A stretch of 64,000 bases of DNA from an uncultured Eubacterium sp. (GTDB lineage: Bacteria > Bacillota > Clostridia > Lachnospirales > Lachnospiraceae). Each line of letters begins with the position of its first letter. Position 1 is the first letter of the stretch. Where the stretch lies: NCBI GenBank assembly GCA_948579355.1, contig CAPAOV010000009.1, positions 1-64,000 on the forward strand. The letters are read 5' to 3'. A model generated the notes under the pieces. It was not told the origin of the DNA. It ran no database searches and saw nothing but the letters and a program-made list of their open reading frames with translations. Shown piece after piece: positions 40,470 to 50,043 of this stretch. A program made the translations under genes and the position numbers.

Positions 40470-41462
40470 CTAAAAACGGAAAATCGTGTCAAAATTACGC
40501 AGTATTTTGAAATTCCCCTGCGCCGATAAATCTCCTGACATAAAAGCGCTCTGAAAAGATTTGGCTCCGCTGAGAACTTCCTGAAATACTTTCGTGCGGA
40601 TTTTTGCAATCACATCCGGCTTTAAAGACGAATCTGGTTTCCCTCTTGTACAAGATAGATTCTCACCCTCGATGCGAATGATGAGGGATGAATTTTCATC
40701 TAAAAGGTCAATTTGGAAGACCGCTTCTAATCCGTCCAGCGGATAAAAGTGTTCTTTTAATTTTTCCACATACTCATCCGGCTCCTGCTCTTCTCCTAAC
40801 ATCCCCTTAAAGAGATTTGCCAATTCCTCGATATCTTCTTTTTGTTTTTTCACATAGTTGTCGTTAGATACATAAAGCGACAACTGCTCGCTTTCCTGAG
40901 GCGTAAGGGACAAATTGCTGCTACGGAGAACAGTTTTCTTTACAACCATGTTACTATTCGGAAAAGCGACCACTTTTTTCGAAATCATGCGATAAAAATT
41001 TTCCGCTTTCTTTTCTATCATCAGGTTAAACTGCGAATTTGTCTCAAACTCAACGTGATTATTTACATATGCGCACAACCCTTCTGCCGGAATACCACCT
41101 AACAGCTCCCATGCACGAATAAGGCAGTACTCCGCCTCGCGCTCTCCGTACGTGGTCGCCATGACAACCGGAAGCATATAAGTATTCGCCATCTTTTCTT
41201 TGTCACCATAGAGCCAGCAGGCATCTAAAAACTGCTGCAAAAAGCCGCCAATCCCAAACCACTCGACAGAGGCCGCCAAAATGATACCATCCGCATCTTT
41301 CAATGTTTTCGGCAGCACAGTAATATTTCTCTTGTCCTCATACAAATTATACCGCTCTACCGTCACCCGCAATTCATCGAGTACTTTGGTAATCTTCTCC
41401 AATACGAATAAGTTCGGGTCATCAATTAGTCCTCTTCCGCCATAATAAATATTAACTCTCAT
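40470..41462 (-). CDS. flavodoxin-like FMN protein fused to an SCP2 domain
   Basis: 330 residues. The N-terminal half (1-190) is an NAD(P)H-dependent FMN reductase/flavodoxin-like fold with IILAASVEWFGIGGFLQQFLD as the flavin-binding loop. The C-terminal part (about 225-330) looks like an SCP2 sterol-carrier domain (VFQIDLLDENSSLIIRIEGENL ... SGDLSAQGNFKIL). The two together are known in clostridia, but the substrate is not. GGAGG lies in the end of the rhomboid gene, which it overlaps by 11 bases. Confidence 0.78.
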   Translation of the reverse strand: MRVNIYYGGRGLIDDPNLFVLEKITKVLDELRVTVERYNLYEDKRNITVLPKTLKDADGIILAASVEWFGIGGFLQQFLDACWLYGDKEKMANTYMLPVVMATTYGEREAEYCLIRAWELLGGIPAEGLCAYVNNHVEFETNSQFNLMIEKKAENFYRMISKKVVAFPNSNMVVKKTVLRSSNLSLTPQESEQLSLYVSNDNYVKKQKEDIEELANLFKGMLGEEQEPDEYVEKLKEHFYPLDGLEAVFQIDLLDENSSLIIRIEGENLSCTRGKPDSSLKPDVIAKIRTKVFQEVLSGAKSFQSAFMSGDLSAQGNFKILRNFDTIFRF

Positions 41463-42060
41463 ACGAAACCTCCATCCGGAAAAACCGGCTCATAATCAGA
41501 CAAACCAGAACGCCGGCCACAAATCCTCCGATATGTGCAGCGTTATCTATATTTTCATCCTGCATACCACTATATATACTAATTCCAATATACAGCAAAT
41601 ATCTCGGTACTTCTAAAGAAAACTTTCTGCGGTTTCCTACTATAAGCATAATGAGCAGCGCGCCCATCAACCCGTAAATAGCACCGGATGCTCCACAGGA
41701 TATAGATTCCTGTCCGACATATATATTATATATGATTGATGTTATACCTGCAAGAATTCCCGAGAGAAAATATAAAATTATAAAACGGACTTTTCCCATT
41801 TCCATCTCCAGCGAATACCCAAGGATAAGCAGGGAAAACATATTATTTACGAGATGGTCGAAACCAAAGTGCAAAAAGAAATGAGTAATCAGACGATAAT
41901 ACTGATGGTTTTGTATCAGAAGCGGTTCATATAAAGCCCCCGTATTTAACATAAATTCACTGTCATAAACGGAGCCAAAAAATTCTACATAGACATACGC
42001 TAATATATTTATCGCCAACAATACAAAAGTTATCAGGGGAATCTTTCTGCTTCTATTCAT
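41452..42060 (-). CDS. rhomboid family intramembrane serine protease
   Basis: 202 residues with six membrane helices. Catalytic serine in SCGASGAIYGLMGAL and catalytic His in NAAHIGGFVAGVL; HFFLHFGFDHLVNNMFSL is the conserved second helix. Cuts membrane proteins within or near the bilayer. AGAGG precedes the ATG. Operon with the flavoprotein gene. Confidence 0.92.
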   Translation of the reverse strand: MNRSRKIPLITFVLLAINILAYVYVEFFGSVYDSEFMLNTGALYEPLLIQNHQYYRLITHFFLHFGFDHLVNNMFSLLILGYSLEMEMGKVRFIILYFLSGILAGITSIIYNIYVGQESISCGASGAIYGLMGALLIMLIVGNRRKFSLEVPRYLLYIGISIYSGMQDENIDNAAHIGGFVAGVLVCLIMSRFFRMEVSYES

Positions 42061-42158
42061 AGCAACCTCTTTTCATAGACGGATTTTATTATTTGTGGTA
42101 TGATTGATTGTATCACAGAATAAAATTCCGGTCAATGAAGGAGACGAATGAATAGTCT

Positions 42159-43565
42159 ATGTTAATTTCGATTTCAGCGGATTCCGCCAATTCCAAAAAT
42201 ATTCCCGCCTTACTACAGGAAATGGGATATTCCATCCCTTGCAACTGCCATGGCGCACATCTCTGCAACGGAGCGCGCTATCCGTTTGACTGCGCCTATA
42301 TTCCCAAGAGCCCTCTCACTATCGACTGGAATCCGCCATCGAGCGCCATACATGGTCTGTCATTGGAGGTGCTTTCTCCCGAAGACGGCGAGGGAGATAC
42401 GATGCTCATTGACATCGGCACAACGACAATTGCTTTTGCCCTGATTTCCCGAATGGACGGGAAACTCCGCCAGCGCTCTGCCATTGAGAATCCGCAGCGC
42501 TGTTTTGGCGCTGACGTCATCGCCCGCATTTTAGCTTCCTGCGAGGGAAAAGGCGAACAATTGCAGACCATTCTTATACAGGCGATTCAAACGGAGACAG
42601 CCCGCCTGTGCAATAATAACAAACAAAAGAAAGAAGCCATCACCTCCTGCTATATAGGTGGAAATACGACAATGATTCATCTCCTGATGGGATATGATTG
42701 TGCACCTCTGTCGCACAGTCCGTTTATCGTAGAGCAGCATATACCGGATTCCCTCACTTATCAGCAATGTAACGTCTTTATTTCTCCGTGGCTTTCTGCT
42801 TTTGTAGGGGGAGATATCTGCGCCGGTTTGTACGCCTGCCATATGTGGGAGACAGAAGAGACTGCCATTCTTCTTGATTTGGGAACGAACGGCGAGATTG
42901 TACTTTCCCATAACGGAGTGCAATATGTCACTTCTACCGCAGCAGGCCCCGCTTTTGAGGGCGGCAATCTTCACTGCGGCTGCGCCAGCGTATCAGGCGC
43001 CATCAGTCAGGTCGCATTACGCCGCTTACAACCTAAACTGACTACGATAGACAACAAACTTCCGATTGGACTGTGCGGTTCCGGAGCCATCAGTGTTTCT
43101 GCCGAATTGCTGCGCAAAGGATTTGTTACAAAAGACGGCATTTTTACGGAGCAATTTCCCACAGAGGGACTACTGCTCTCCCTAGGCGCCACCGGAACAA
43201 AAATTGTTTTTACGAAAGACGATTTCCGAAATATTCAGCTTGCCGTCGCTGCTATCGCTGCCGGCATAGATACTCTTCTGTACGAAGCCGGAATCACTTT
43301 TTCCGATGTATCCTCGCTGTTCCTTGGCGGTGGTTTTGGTTTTCACATTGCTACGAAAGACTGCCGTACTCTGGGACTCTTTTCTTCATTGGATTATGAA
43401 GCCATCCGTCCAGTAGGGAACTGCTGTCTACAGGGTCTGTTTCGTATAGCCACAGAAGAACTGCCTCTCTCTATTCCCCGCCCTGTCGTTCCCGTCAATC
43501 TTGCGGAGCATGACTATTTTCAAAAACAGTTTCTCTCGCATATGCATTTTCCGGATTCGCAATAA
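42159..43565 (+). CDS. ASKHA domain protein (DUF4445, RACo-like)
   Basis: 468 residues. ATPase core of the ASKHA type: MLIDIGTTTIAFALI near residue 133, ILLDLGTNGEIVL near 240, GLCGSGAI, and LFLGGGFGFHI. Related proteins (RACo, RamA) reactivate corrinoid proteins and carry a 2Fe-2S domain of over 100 residues first. Here the N-terminus is only about 60 residues and has Cys28, Cys30, Cys36 and Cys45 (CNCHGAHLC ... FDC), a shortened or remnant cluster site. No methyltransferase gene is next to it. Its AAGGAGA lies rather far from the ATG. Confidence 0.82.
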   Translation: MLISISADSANSKNIPALLQEMGYSIPCNCHGAHLCNGARYPFDCAYIPKSPLTIDWNPPSSAIHGLSLEVLSPEDGEGDTMLIDIGTTTIAFALISRMDGKLRQRSAIENPQRCFGADVIARILASCEGKGEQLQTILIQAIQTETARLCNNNKQKKEAITSCYIGGNTTMIHLLMGYDCAPLSHSPFIVEQHIPDSLTYQQCNVFISPWLSAFVGGDICAGLYACHMWETEETAILLDLGTNGEIVLSHNGVQYVTSTAAGPAFEGGNLHCGCASVSGAISQVALRRLQPKLTTIDNKLPIGLCGSGAISVSAELLRKGFVTKDGIFTEQFPTEGLLLSLGATGTKIVFTKDDFRNIQLAVAAIAAGIDTLLYEAGITFSDVSSLFLGGGFGFHIATKDCRTLGLFSSLDYEAIRPVGNCCLQGLFRIATEELPLSIPRPVVPVNLAEHDYFQKQFLSHMHFPDSQ

Positions 43566-43587
43566 TTATCCGCTTACAATTCTTTAT

Positions 43588-44748
43588 TCAACTGATTTCC
43601 ACTACAAACTCTGTCTCTGCCAGACAAAGAATATCCCCGTCCCGCAAGCGCCTTTTATATCCGGCAACCAGCCTTTCCCCATTATGATAAGTTCCTTGCT
43701 GCGAATCTTCATCCTGCACATAAAAATCATTGCCCTCGCAAAAAATTTGTGCGTGAATCGCCTCTATGCCCGACGCAGCTATGATACCATCGACTCTCTC
43801 TTTCTCTGCTCCCAATATAAACGGACAATGCACAATCGGTATACTTTCTATCTTTCCCTGACAGGAGATAAGGCATGCTTTGGCGCTCCTGCTTTCACCC
43901 TCCCATACAACATCAGACAAACGTTTAAAGGGGCCGATTTTCCAAGCGCCGTAGCCGCTAATTCCCAGAAAAAACAAACTGGCTCCGATTCCCATCGCCA
44001 CATCCGTCTCCCCCGAAACCGGCTGCCGAAACCACCCAAGACACCATGACGAAACCGTCAATAATATGCCGAAAGCTACCAACAGGAGAGAAAAAACAAA
44101 TGTCGCCCTCTCATTGACTTTTGACGCTTCCGCCTGTAGCATTCCCGACTGTATTATTCTTTTTTCTTCCCTTTTTCCGCCCGTGGGAACAACGGTCTTT
44201 GCCGGACACTTTTCCCTCTCTTTTGAGGCGTACTCCAGTAAGATTCGGCGCGTCATGCCAACCTCTTTTGTCAGTTTATGCATTCCATACACGAAGAAAG
44301 CTAAACTCTCATCTCCCGCATTCATCGTCTGCATTACCGTTTCCAATAAGCTGCCAAATGCCTTTACATCGCCATACGGTGACTGCTCCTGATAGATACC
44401 GTTTACCTGTCCGCTGCTGCGGTCGATATAAATATATTCTTCGTGGCAGACGACGCCATTGCCATCTAGCAAATATTCCCTTACAGTATCCGATAACATA
44501 AGAATTTCTTTTACTATGTCCTGCAACCTCTCCCTTGTTATTTCATTGCCGGACAAATAACGGGCGAGAGAAATCTTTCCCGATATGTCATAGATATAAT
44601 CTTTTTGCCCATCTATGCGAATTAACTCCATGGGAAGAAAACCCGTAATATCCTGATACTGAAACATCCGGTCGGCCAGCGTTTCTTCCCCCTCGCCACG
44701 AATCCTTAAATAATTCCCCGTTCCGTCCGTCCATACTTCCTGCTCCAT
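43588..44748 (-). CDS. DUF6382/FHA domain protein of the Tad locus
   Basis: 386 residues. The N-terminal 170 residues (DISGKISLARYLSGNEIT) fit DUF6382; two membrane helices at about 215-265; the C-terminal 100 residues are a FHA domain (VDGIIAASGIEAIHAQIFCEGNDFYVQDEDSQQGTYHNGERL, split here for description). FHA domains bind phosphothreonine. Last gene of the pilus operon; GGGGAG precedes the ATG at 44748, overlapping the preceding stop. Confidence 0.8.
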   Translation of the reverse strand: MEQEVWTDGTGNYLRIRGEGEETLADRMFQYQDITGFLPMELIRIDGQKDYIYDISGKISLARYLSGNEITRERLQDIVKEILMLSDTVREYLLDGNGVVCHEEYIYIDRSSGQVNGIYQEQSPYGDVKAFGSLLETVMQTMNAGDESLAFFVYGMHKLTKEVGMTRRILLEYASKEREKCPAKTVVPTGGKREEKRIIQSGMLQAEASKVNERATFVFSLLLVAFGILLTVSSWCLGWFRQPVSGETDVAMGIGASLFFLGISGYGAWKIGPFKRLSDVVWEGESRSAKACLISCQGKIESIPIVHCPFILGAEKERVDGIIAASGIEAIHAQIFCEGNDFYVQDEDSQQGTYHNGERLVAGYKRRLRDGDILCLAETEFVVEIS

Positions 44749-45194
44749 CACCGGCTCCCCTTTCCTTTTAAAATATCATAATCCCACTTATACTTTACCG
44801 GATTGACAAGCTCTCTTGCCACAGCAAGCGACATATTCGGTCTGCCCCCACTAAAAAGGGATTTTATTCCCCGCAGCGAGACAGGCAAATCATACGTGAC
44901 CGTCATCTCTGCTGAGAGCACCCCCTTTTTTACTTTTATTTTCTTAATACGCATAAGCATGAGTTTGTTCGCTATCGACTGTCTCGCCTCATCCTGCCAT
45001 TCCAATGCTGCCTCGCCGTCTCCCCTTTGAAACTTCTCCGCTAACTTCTGATTCATCTCCGATACGACAACCATGCGGTCATGAATATATAACCCGCTAT
45101 AGAGGAGCGCCATCACAACCCAGATGCATATCGTTACAATAAATACCGCTTCTACCGTGTAATAACCGCCCTTTTCCATTCTCCGCCTTTTCAT
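44748..45194 (-). CDS. TadE-like pilus protein
   Basis: 148 residues. A pilin-like N-terminus with one membrane helix preceded by GGYYTVEAVFIVTICIWVVM, which has the conserved Glu at position 5 after the likely prepilin peptidase cleavage point. The rest is a small soluble domain. TadE-type pseudopilins initiate or modify Flp pili. Four-base overlap with the peptidase gene. Confidence 0.78.
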   Translation of the reverse strand: MKRRRMEKGGYYTVEAVFIVTICIWVVMALLYSGLYIHDRMVVVSEMNQKLAEKFQRGDGEAALEWQDEARQSIANKLMLMRIKKIKVKKGVLSAEMTVTYDLPVSLRGIKSLFSGGRPNMSLAVARELVNPVKYKWDYDILKGKGSR

Positions 45195-45613
45195 ACGATA
45201 ACCACCACCCCATAGGCAATCGCAATAAAGGGAACAAAAGCAATTTTATATTGTCGTCCCACACGGCGAAAGACGATAAGCCCGAGTGAAACAAGTGAAC
45301 AGAGCAGCAGGCTTATCAACAGCAGTTCCATGTTTCCCGTAATGCCAAGAAGCGCTCCTGTCAGTGTGTAAACGAGCGCATCCCCCTCTCCAATCGCTCC
45401 CCGGCTCGCCTTGCTGACGACAAACAGTATAACGCCAACTAACATACCCGGCATCCAGACCCGCCACGAAACGTTATTTGCCATCTGTCCTGCAATAATG
45501 CAAACAAGGCAAATCACTCCCGGTAAAATGGGAATTTTCCTTTTTCTCCCGTCTATAACCGCCATAGCCAATAAATATACGCCTACGATAACTACTAATA
45601 AAATCTCTGTCAT
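45191..45613 (-). CDS. prepilin peptidase-like protein (A24, CpaA type)
   Basis: 140 residues, four membrane helices, with AVIDGRKRKIP (first catalytic Asp) and GEGDALVYTLTG (second, in GxGD). This is a small CpaA/TadV-type prepilin peptidase. A second one sits at the start of the same operon (53062). GGGGGAATGGG precedes the ATG. Confidence 0.85.
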   Translation of the reverse strand: MTEILLVVIVGVYLLAMAVIDGRKRKIPILPGVICLVCIIAGQMANNVSWRVWMPGMLVGVILFVVSKASRGAIGEGDALVYTLTGALLGITGNMELLLISLLLCSLVSLGLIVFRRVGRQYKIAFVPFIAIAYGVVVIV

Positions 45614-45642
45614 TTATCCCATTCCCCCTTTCATACTTTTAT

Positions 45643-46380
45643 CTATCTTTCATGGGCGCATTTCCCACAAGGTGCGCGCCCGCCTGCCTCGGACAGCGGT
45701 ATCTCCCGAATATGCCGCTTTAAACCGCTGCAGGAAAGGCTGGTATGATAACGATCGCCATAGCTGGTAATCCATACCGGCATGTTGTCCTCTCTTCCTT
45801 TATCGCCGCGGCACCTCTCACAAGGCTTGTATTTCCCACCGCTTTCATTTCTCTTTTCTTCCAAATCACCATATTGTATTTGTGAAATGCTCAGTTTCAG
45901 ATAGGTACATTCCGCCGTAACATGATACACCCGTCCGGTCTCTGTAATATAAACAATTCTGTCGTCTTTCTTTTTTTCTTCCCGCCGTTCCACTCCGGTA
46001 AAAGCGCGCGTATGCACGCGCTGGCGCATGGAGACTGCGGGAATACCAAAGATGGAAAACGGGAGTTTCATGCGGTAGGTGGCTACCAAATCAATCTCAT
46101 CGTTATGTTGTAACAACTGTGAATCGGCAAAAGAAACCGTGAGACCGCTCCCTTTCATATATGCCACAAACTTCGTCTGATAATATAACGTGCTCTTTAA
46201 TGTATTGTTATGTGCCGCACCATATTCTGCGGATGCCTCTCTCGCAATTCTTGTCAGCGCCCACTGTACTTCATCCTGACAGATAACCAGCTTGCCAATA
46301 TAGGCAAGAAAGAGCATGGCATATAGAAAGACCGGCAGTATAAGTGAAGCCTCGACTGTCAGAGATGCTCGTGTCTTCAT
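45643..46380 (-). CDS. TadE-like protein with cysteine-rich tail
   Basis: 245 residues. RASLTVEASLILPVFLYAMLFLA is a TadE/pilin-like N-terminus with conserved Glu. After a 100-residue domain the tail has two similar units: YHVTAECTYLKLS...CERC and YHTSLSCSGLKR...CGKC, each with a Cys or two Cys and a His that could hold zinc or heme. The tail type is seen in other Lachnospiraceae TadE proteins. ATG at 46380 with GGAGG four to five bases upstream; longer frames lack a site. Confidence 0.78.
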   Translation of the reverse strand: MKTRASLTVEASLILPVFLYAMLFLAYIGKLVICQDEVQWALTRIAREASAEYGAAHNNTLKSTLYYQTKFVAYMKGSGLTVSFADSQLLQHNDEIDLVATYRMKLPFSIFGIPAVSMRQRVHTRAFTGVERREEKKKDDRIVYITETGRVYHVTAECTYLKLSISQIQYGDLEEKRNESGGKYKPCERCRGDKGREDNMPVWITSYGDRYHTSLSCSGLKRHIREIPLSEAGGRAPCGKCAHER

Positions 46381-46400
46381 CTTTTCCTCCATTTCATGTG

Positions 46401-46541
46401 TTCCGGAGTGAGAAAGGGTATCCTTAAACACAGTTATCCCTTTCCGTATGATGTAAAAATATTTTTTAGGTAAAATTTGGGTCATTCCCCTTTCTGTTAT
46501 TTTGACGAAAGAGAAGCAGAATACCCTTTCTCACTCCGGAA
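46401..46541. repeat. 21-bp inverted repeat in the pilus operon
   Basis: TTCCGGAGTGAGAAAGGGTAT (46401-46421) and its exact complement (46521-46541), separated by 99 bases, in the only sizeable gap of the operon, between the DUF5702 and TadE genes. Confidence 0.8.
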
Positions 46542-46545
46542 GCGT

Positions 46546-48537
46546 TTAGTATCCAACGACAACTTCCTGCGTCAGCGAATAATTTTTCAGGTTCCTCCCT
46601 GACATTTTTTGTAACACTGCCAGCCGGAAAAACTGCGTGGGAAAATTCATCGTTCCCCGCACCTTTATATCATGCACACATAATCCCAACTGAAAGTCCT
46701 TATAAGCATTTATTCTCATGTTTTGCTGAATCAAATCCATAACCCGATACAGTCGGATATCCTGTCCGGTTGACGCCAGAAACAGTAACAGATATTGCTG
46801 ATAACCAAAGGAATGTTTTCCCTGTTTTTTCAGCTTTGAGGCCCGCCCCACAATCGCATTGCGGTTGATTTGGAAAACCTGTAAAAAATCGGTTGTTATC
46901 TGCGACGGTTTTTTCCAGACCGGAACCTCTTTTTGCTGTAGCAGCCCTGCAATATCTACCAGACTCTCGACAATGGCCCATGTAATGAGAATCATCGTTT
47001 TTGTCAGTGTAATCAGCGGCTGCAGTCCGGTAAACCCGACTACCGCCACAGCGGCCGCCTGCGCTTCTGCCTTTTTGGCTTTATCTTGATACAGTGCTGC
47101 GGTATTTACTACTGTCCGTATTAGCAAAATACGATTTAGAACAGATTTTAAGTTATCTTCATCCGAACCTTTTCCTGCTACTACATATTCCAATCCGTAA
47201 TCCAACGCCTGCTTCCATTCTGTTATCTGATTCACAAAACTTCCAAACTTTTTTTGAATGTAACTGTCCAGACAAAATTCATCCAGCGCATATTCGCCCA
47301 TATCGCCCAATACCCCGCTTAATCCTACCGTATCCGTGTCCGCAAAAGCTCCAATACGGCTGTCATAATCCGCACTTTCTTCATTGCAGTCATAATATTG
47401 GGCGAACATATCGGGATTCGCTATCGACTTCTTGGATAAATCTTTCGGATTGGCGCAGACAAGATTGAGAATCCCTTTTCCCCAGCTTCCTTTTAAGGCA
47501 TCTTTGGGACTGTCTGCGCCGCCGCTCTCCTGAACGCCCGTATAATCAAAAACAATCGACGTCGTATCGTAATCCTGCCAGAGAAGTTGCAAATCCTCCC
47601 TGCATTCTTCGACAGAGGCTTTTTGTAATAATTGTTCCGTTTTCTCCAATATGGATAGGTTTGCCGGCAGGCACGGCAGCGCCGCCAATATTTTCTGTAT
47701 GCCGTTTTCTTCGCTTTCCTGTGCGGAAATAGCAGAAGAATACGCTGCCTGAAGCTCTTTTCCCTTTTCTATCGCTTTTTCTGTAATTTGCTTTACTCTG
47801 CTGATTTTTACTAAGAAATCCGCCTTGCCCGTTATCTTCCATGTACGCGTGCGCTCATCCACCTGCGGCTTCATCTTTTCCCATACAACAGGCTCTGTCA
47901 CTGAAAAATTTTGACCTTTCTTCTCCCGCGTGGCAAAGCATTTCACAAAATCACGGCAACAAGAGACTTTACCGTTTGTAACGGAAATCCCGTCTACGAG
48001 CCGCATCAGCTCCAAAAGCTGCCTGTCCATCTTTGCCTCCTCTTTTTCTTTTTCAACGGTCTCTTCCAGCCTCTTTGCCTGTTCCTCGATATTTTGCAGT
48101 TGAGAAGACTTTCCAAGCAGCTTATCGAGACTTTCTTTTGTCACCTCCCGCCCCATATAATCAGTAATCTCCTGCCGCAGCGCCGCCGCTTTGTTGTCGC
48201 CGGAATATGTTTTATCAATAACGTCAAGAGACGTCAAATGTCCCGCCAGGAAATCTTTATTGCCTTTTGCGGCGGCCTCTGTAGTATCGCCTATATATTT
48301 TGCCATTACATCCGTATAGGGAGTTCCCTCACTCTCGATAAAAAACAGTCCATACTGCTCATAGAGGGGGCGGCTGTATTCTGTCAAAAGCCCCTCCGCC
48401 GCTGTCTGCAGCGTGCGCAGCACATGATTTTTGCAGACAGTATAACGCGCTGTTTCCACAAGTGTTCCCAGCAGGGCAAAGATGAGTATTGCCGTCAGGG
48501 ATAAAAACACGGTTATACTGCCTTTCGAACTAGCCAA
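46546..48537 (-). CDS. DUF5702 protein of the Tad locus
   Basis: About 663 residues. SSKGSITVFLSLTAILIFALL is a pseudopilin-like N-terminal helix, followed by a long extracellular helical region with glutamate-rich coiled coils (around 150-190). This corresponds to DUF5702 proteins, regular members of clostridial Tad clusters. Two TTG starts are possible: at 48537, preceded by GGGGGAG, and at 48561, which lies inside the Flp1-like gene and lacks a site; I chose the first. Confidence 0.8.
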   Translation of the reverse strand: MASSKGSITVFLSLTAILIFALLGTLVETARYTVCKNHVLRTLQTAAEGLLTEYSRPLYEQYGLFFIESEGTPYTDVMAKYIGDTTEAAAKGNKDFLAGHLTSLDVIDKTYSGDNKAAALRQEITDYMGREVTKESLDKLLGKSSQLQNIEEQAKRLEETVEKEKEEAKMDRQLLELMRLVDGISVTNGKVSCCRDFVKCFATREKKGQNFSVTEPVVWEKMKPQVDERTRTWKITGKADFLVKISRVKQITEKAIEKGKELQAAYSSAISAQESEENGIQKILAALPCLPANLSILEKTEQLLQKASVEECREDLQLLWQDYDTTSIVFDYTGVQESGGADSPKDALKGSWGKGILNLVCANPKDLSKKSIANPDMFAQYYDCNEESADYDSRIGAFADTDTVGLSGVLGDMGEYALDEFCLDSYIQKKFGSFVNQITEWKQALDYGLEYVVAGKGSDEDNLKSVLNRILLIRTVVNTAALYQDKAKKAEAQAAAVAVVGFTGLQPLITLTKTMILITWAIVESLVDIAGLLQQKEVPVWKKPSQITTDFLQVFQINRNAIVGRASKLKKQGKHSFGYQQYLLLFLASTGQDIRLYRVMDLIQQNMRINAYKDFQLGLCVHDIKVRGTMNFPTQFFRLAVLQKMSGRNLKNYSLTQEVVVGY

Positions 48538-48703
48538 GTATCTCCCCCGAATCTTTTTCAAAATTTCTAAAGGCGTTATTTACTACAGAAGTAATTTTCC
48601 CTTTAAATATTAAGACCAGAGCAATCAGAATAACTAAAATTAAAATAATTTCCACTACGCCTATCGCCGTTTCCTCACGCCAGAAATTCTGCAATTCTTT
48701 CAT
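48530..48703 (-). CDS. Flp1-like pilin
   Basis: 57 residues: a short N-terminus, EETAIGVVEIILILVILIAL as the membrane helix of Flp1-like pilins, then a short basic tail. The likely major pilin of the Tad pilus, cleaved before its hydrophobic part. AAAGGAGGG precedes the ATG by seven bases. Overlaps the DUF5702 gene. Confidence 0.85.
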   Translation of the reverse strand: MKELQNFWREETAIGVVEIILILVILIALVLIFKGKITSVVNNAFRNFEKDSGEILG

Positions 48704-48717
48704 TGTACATCCCTCCT

Positions 48718-50031
48718 TTACATTGTCATAAACGCGGGAACCATTATAACCGCCATAACGATTCCCAACATTAACATCATGGGAAATAACATTTTTGTTC
48801 CCGCTTTTTCGCCGAGCTGCAACGCCCGTTCCTTTCTCTGTTCCAATGCCTCCAGCGCCTCATTTTCCAATAAAGTCAATATGCCATCCGCTCCTTTCTT
48901 TAAATTTTGTGTCATTACCGTAGAAAACCGGAGATAGGGAAGAAGACGGCACCGCCTGCCGAAACCCTCCAGCGCCTTTGTCTCCGATACCCCGTCTTTC
49001 ATTTCCTGCGCCATCACACACATTTCCTCATAGACATACCGCTTCCTCCCGCCCGCCGCCCTCTCCCTCTCATATTCATCTGTCAGACGCTCCACCACTT
49101 TCCGCACCGTCAGTCCTGCCCCCAAAAGAAGCATAAACCGGTTTACCAAACCCGAATGCTCCATAAGAAGCTCCTCCTCCCTGTCTGCCATTTCTTTCTT
49201 CTCCTTCCGGTGCCATATTATGGGGAGCAGTATAATAAATCCCAGCACCAAATAAACCAACGCAAAACTTCTTTCTTCCCGTTCCATGGCATAGCGGAGA
49301 CTGATATCCCCGATTTTTTCAGGGAGGGTAATCGCTTTTTCTTCTTTGTTCTGTTCTCCTGCCTGCAGCAAAACTTTTTTTACTTCGCGAATCGACAATT
49401 CTTCGCTTGTGTACTCCTTGGGAAGCAGATGAACCGGATAATAAAAAGTTTGTTTCCAGTTTTTCCAAGACGCCTTTGCCATCAGCTCCGTATCCACTCC
49501 CTCTTCCGGGATTTTTTCATAGAGAAGTTCGCCTTTTTCCGTGAGATACGCCCCGTCCGCTACCCATTGAATCTCGATATCCGTATTCGGTACGCTTTTC
49601 GGTAAAACAAGATTTTGACTTACCTTTTTTAACGACTCGTTGCCGCCTGCCAATCGACTCTCTACATACTGCCTTGTTTGCTCTGTCAGCTCCTCCCTCT
49701 CTTTCTTTGTAAATTGTCTGGACTTTACCGGAAGCGTTATCTTTTGCTGCCAGTTTGCGGATTTTGACTGCCCCTCGACAAATATGTCCATGTCCGTATC
49801 CTCTTCCTGCCTCGCCAACTGATTGCCGGATAATGGCGGTTCTTCCGTCTTCTGAAAACAACAGTAGAGAATAGAAGCGACCAGACAGAGCAGTAAAAAC
49901 AGTAACAATTGTATGCGCTTTTTCCAGACGGAGCGGAAAACCTGTTCCGCATTTTCTCTTACATGAACGCGCGCCATATAGTCATCCGACTGCATATACT
50001 TTGTCAATATTTTTCTATATTCTTCTTTCAC
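48718..50031 (-). CDS. tadC: TadC-like inner membrane platform protein
   Basis: 437 residues. The C-terminal 150 residues are a type II secretion F domain (SGLVNRFMLLLGAGLTVRKVVERL, LLENEALEALEQRKERA, and a final membrane helix). The N-terminal 250 residues have one membrane helix at 40-60 and an extra extracytoplasmic region, longer than typical TadC. GTG start with GGGAGGG. Confidence 0.82.
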   Translation of the reverse strand: MKEEYRKILTKYMQSDDYMARVHVRENAEQVFRSVWKKRIQLLLFLLLCLVASILYCCFQKTEEPPLSGNQLARQEEDTDMDIFVEGQSKSANWQQKITLPVKSRQFTKKEREELTEQTRQYVESRLAGGNESLKKVSQNLVLPKSVPNTDIEIQWVADGAYLTEKGELLYEKIPEEGVDTELMAKASWKNWKQTFYYPVHLLPKEYTSEELSIREVKKVLLQAGEQNKEEKAITLPEKIGDISLRYAMEREERSFALVYLVLGFIILLPIIWHRKEKKEMADREEELLMEHSGLVNRFMLLLGAGLTVRKVVERLTDEYERERAAGGRKRYVYEEMCVMAQEMKDGVSETKALEGFGRRCRLLPYLRFSTVMTQNLKKGADGILTLLENEALEALEQRKERALQLGEKAGTKMLFPMMLMLGIVMAVIMVPAFMTM

Positions 50032-50043
50032 GTTATCCCTCCC

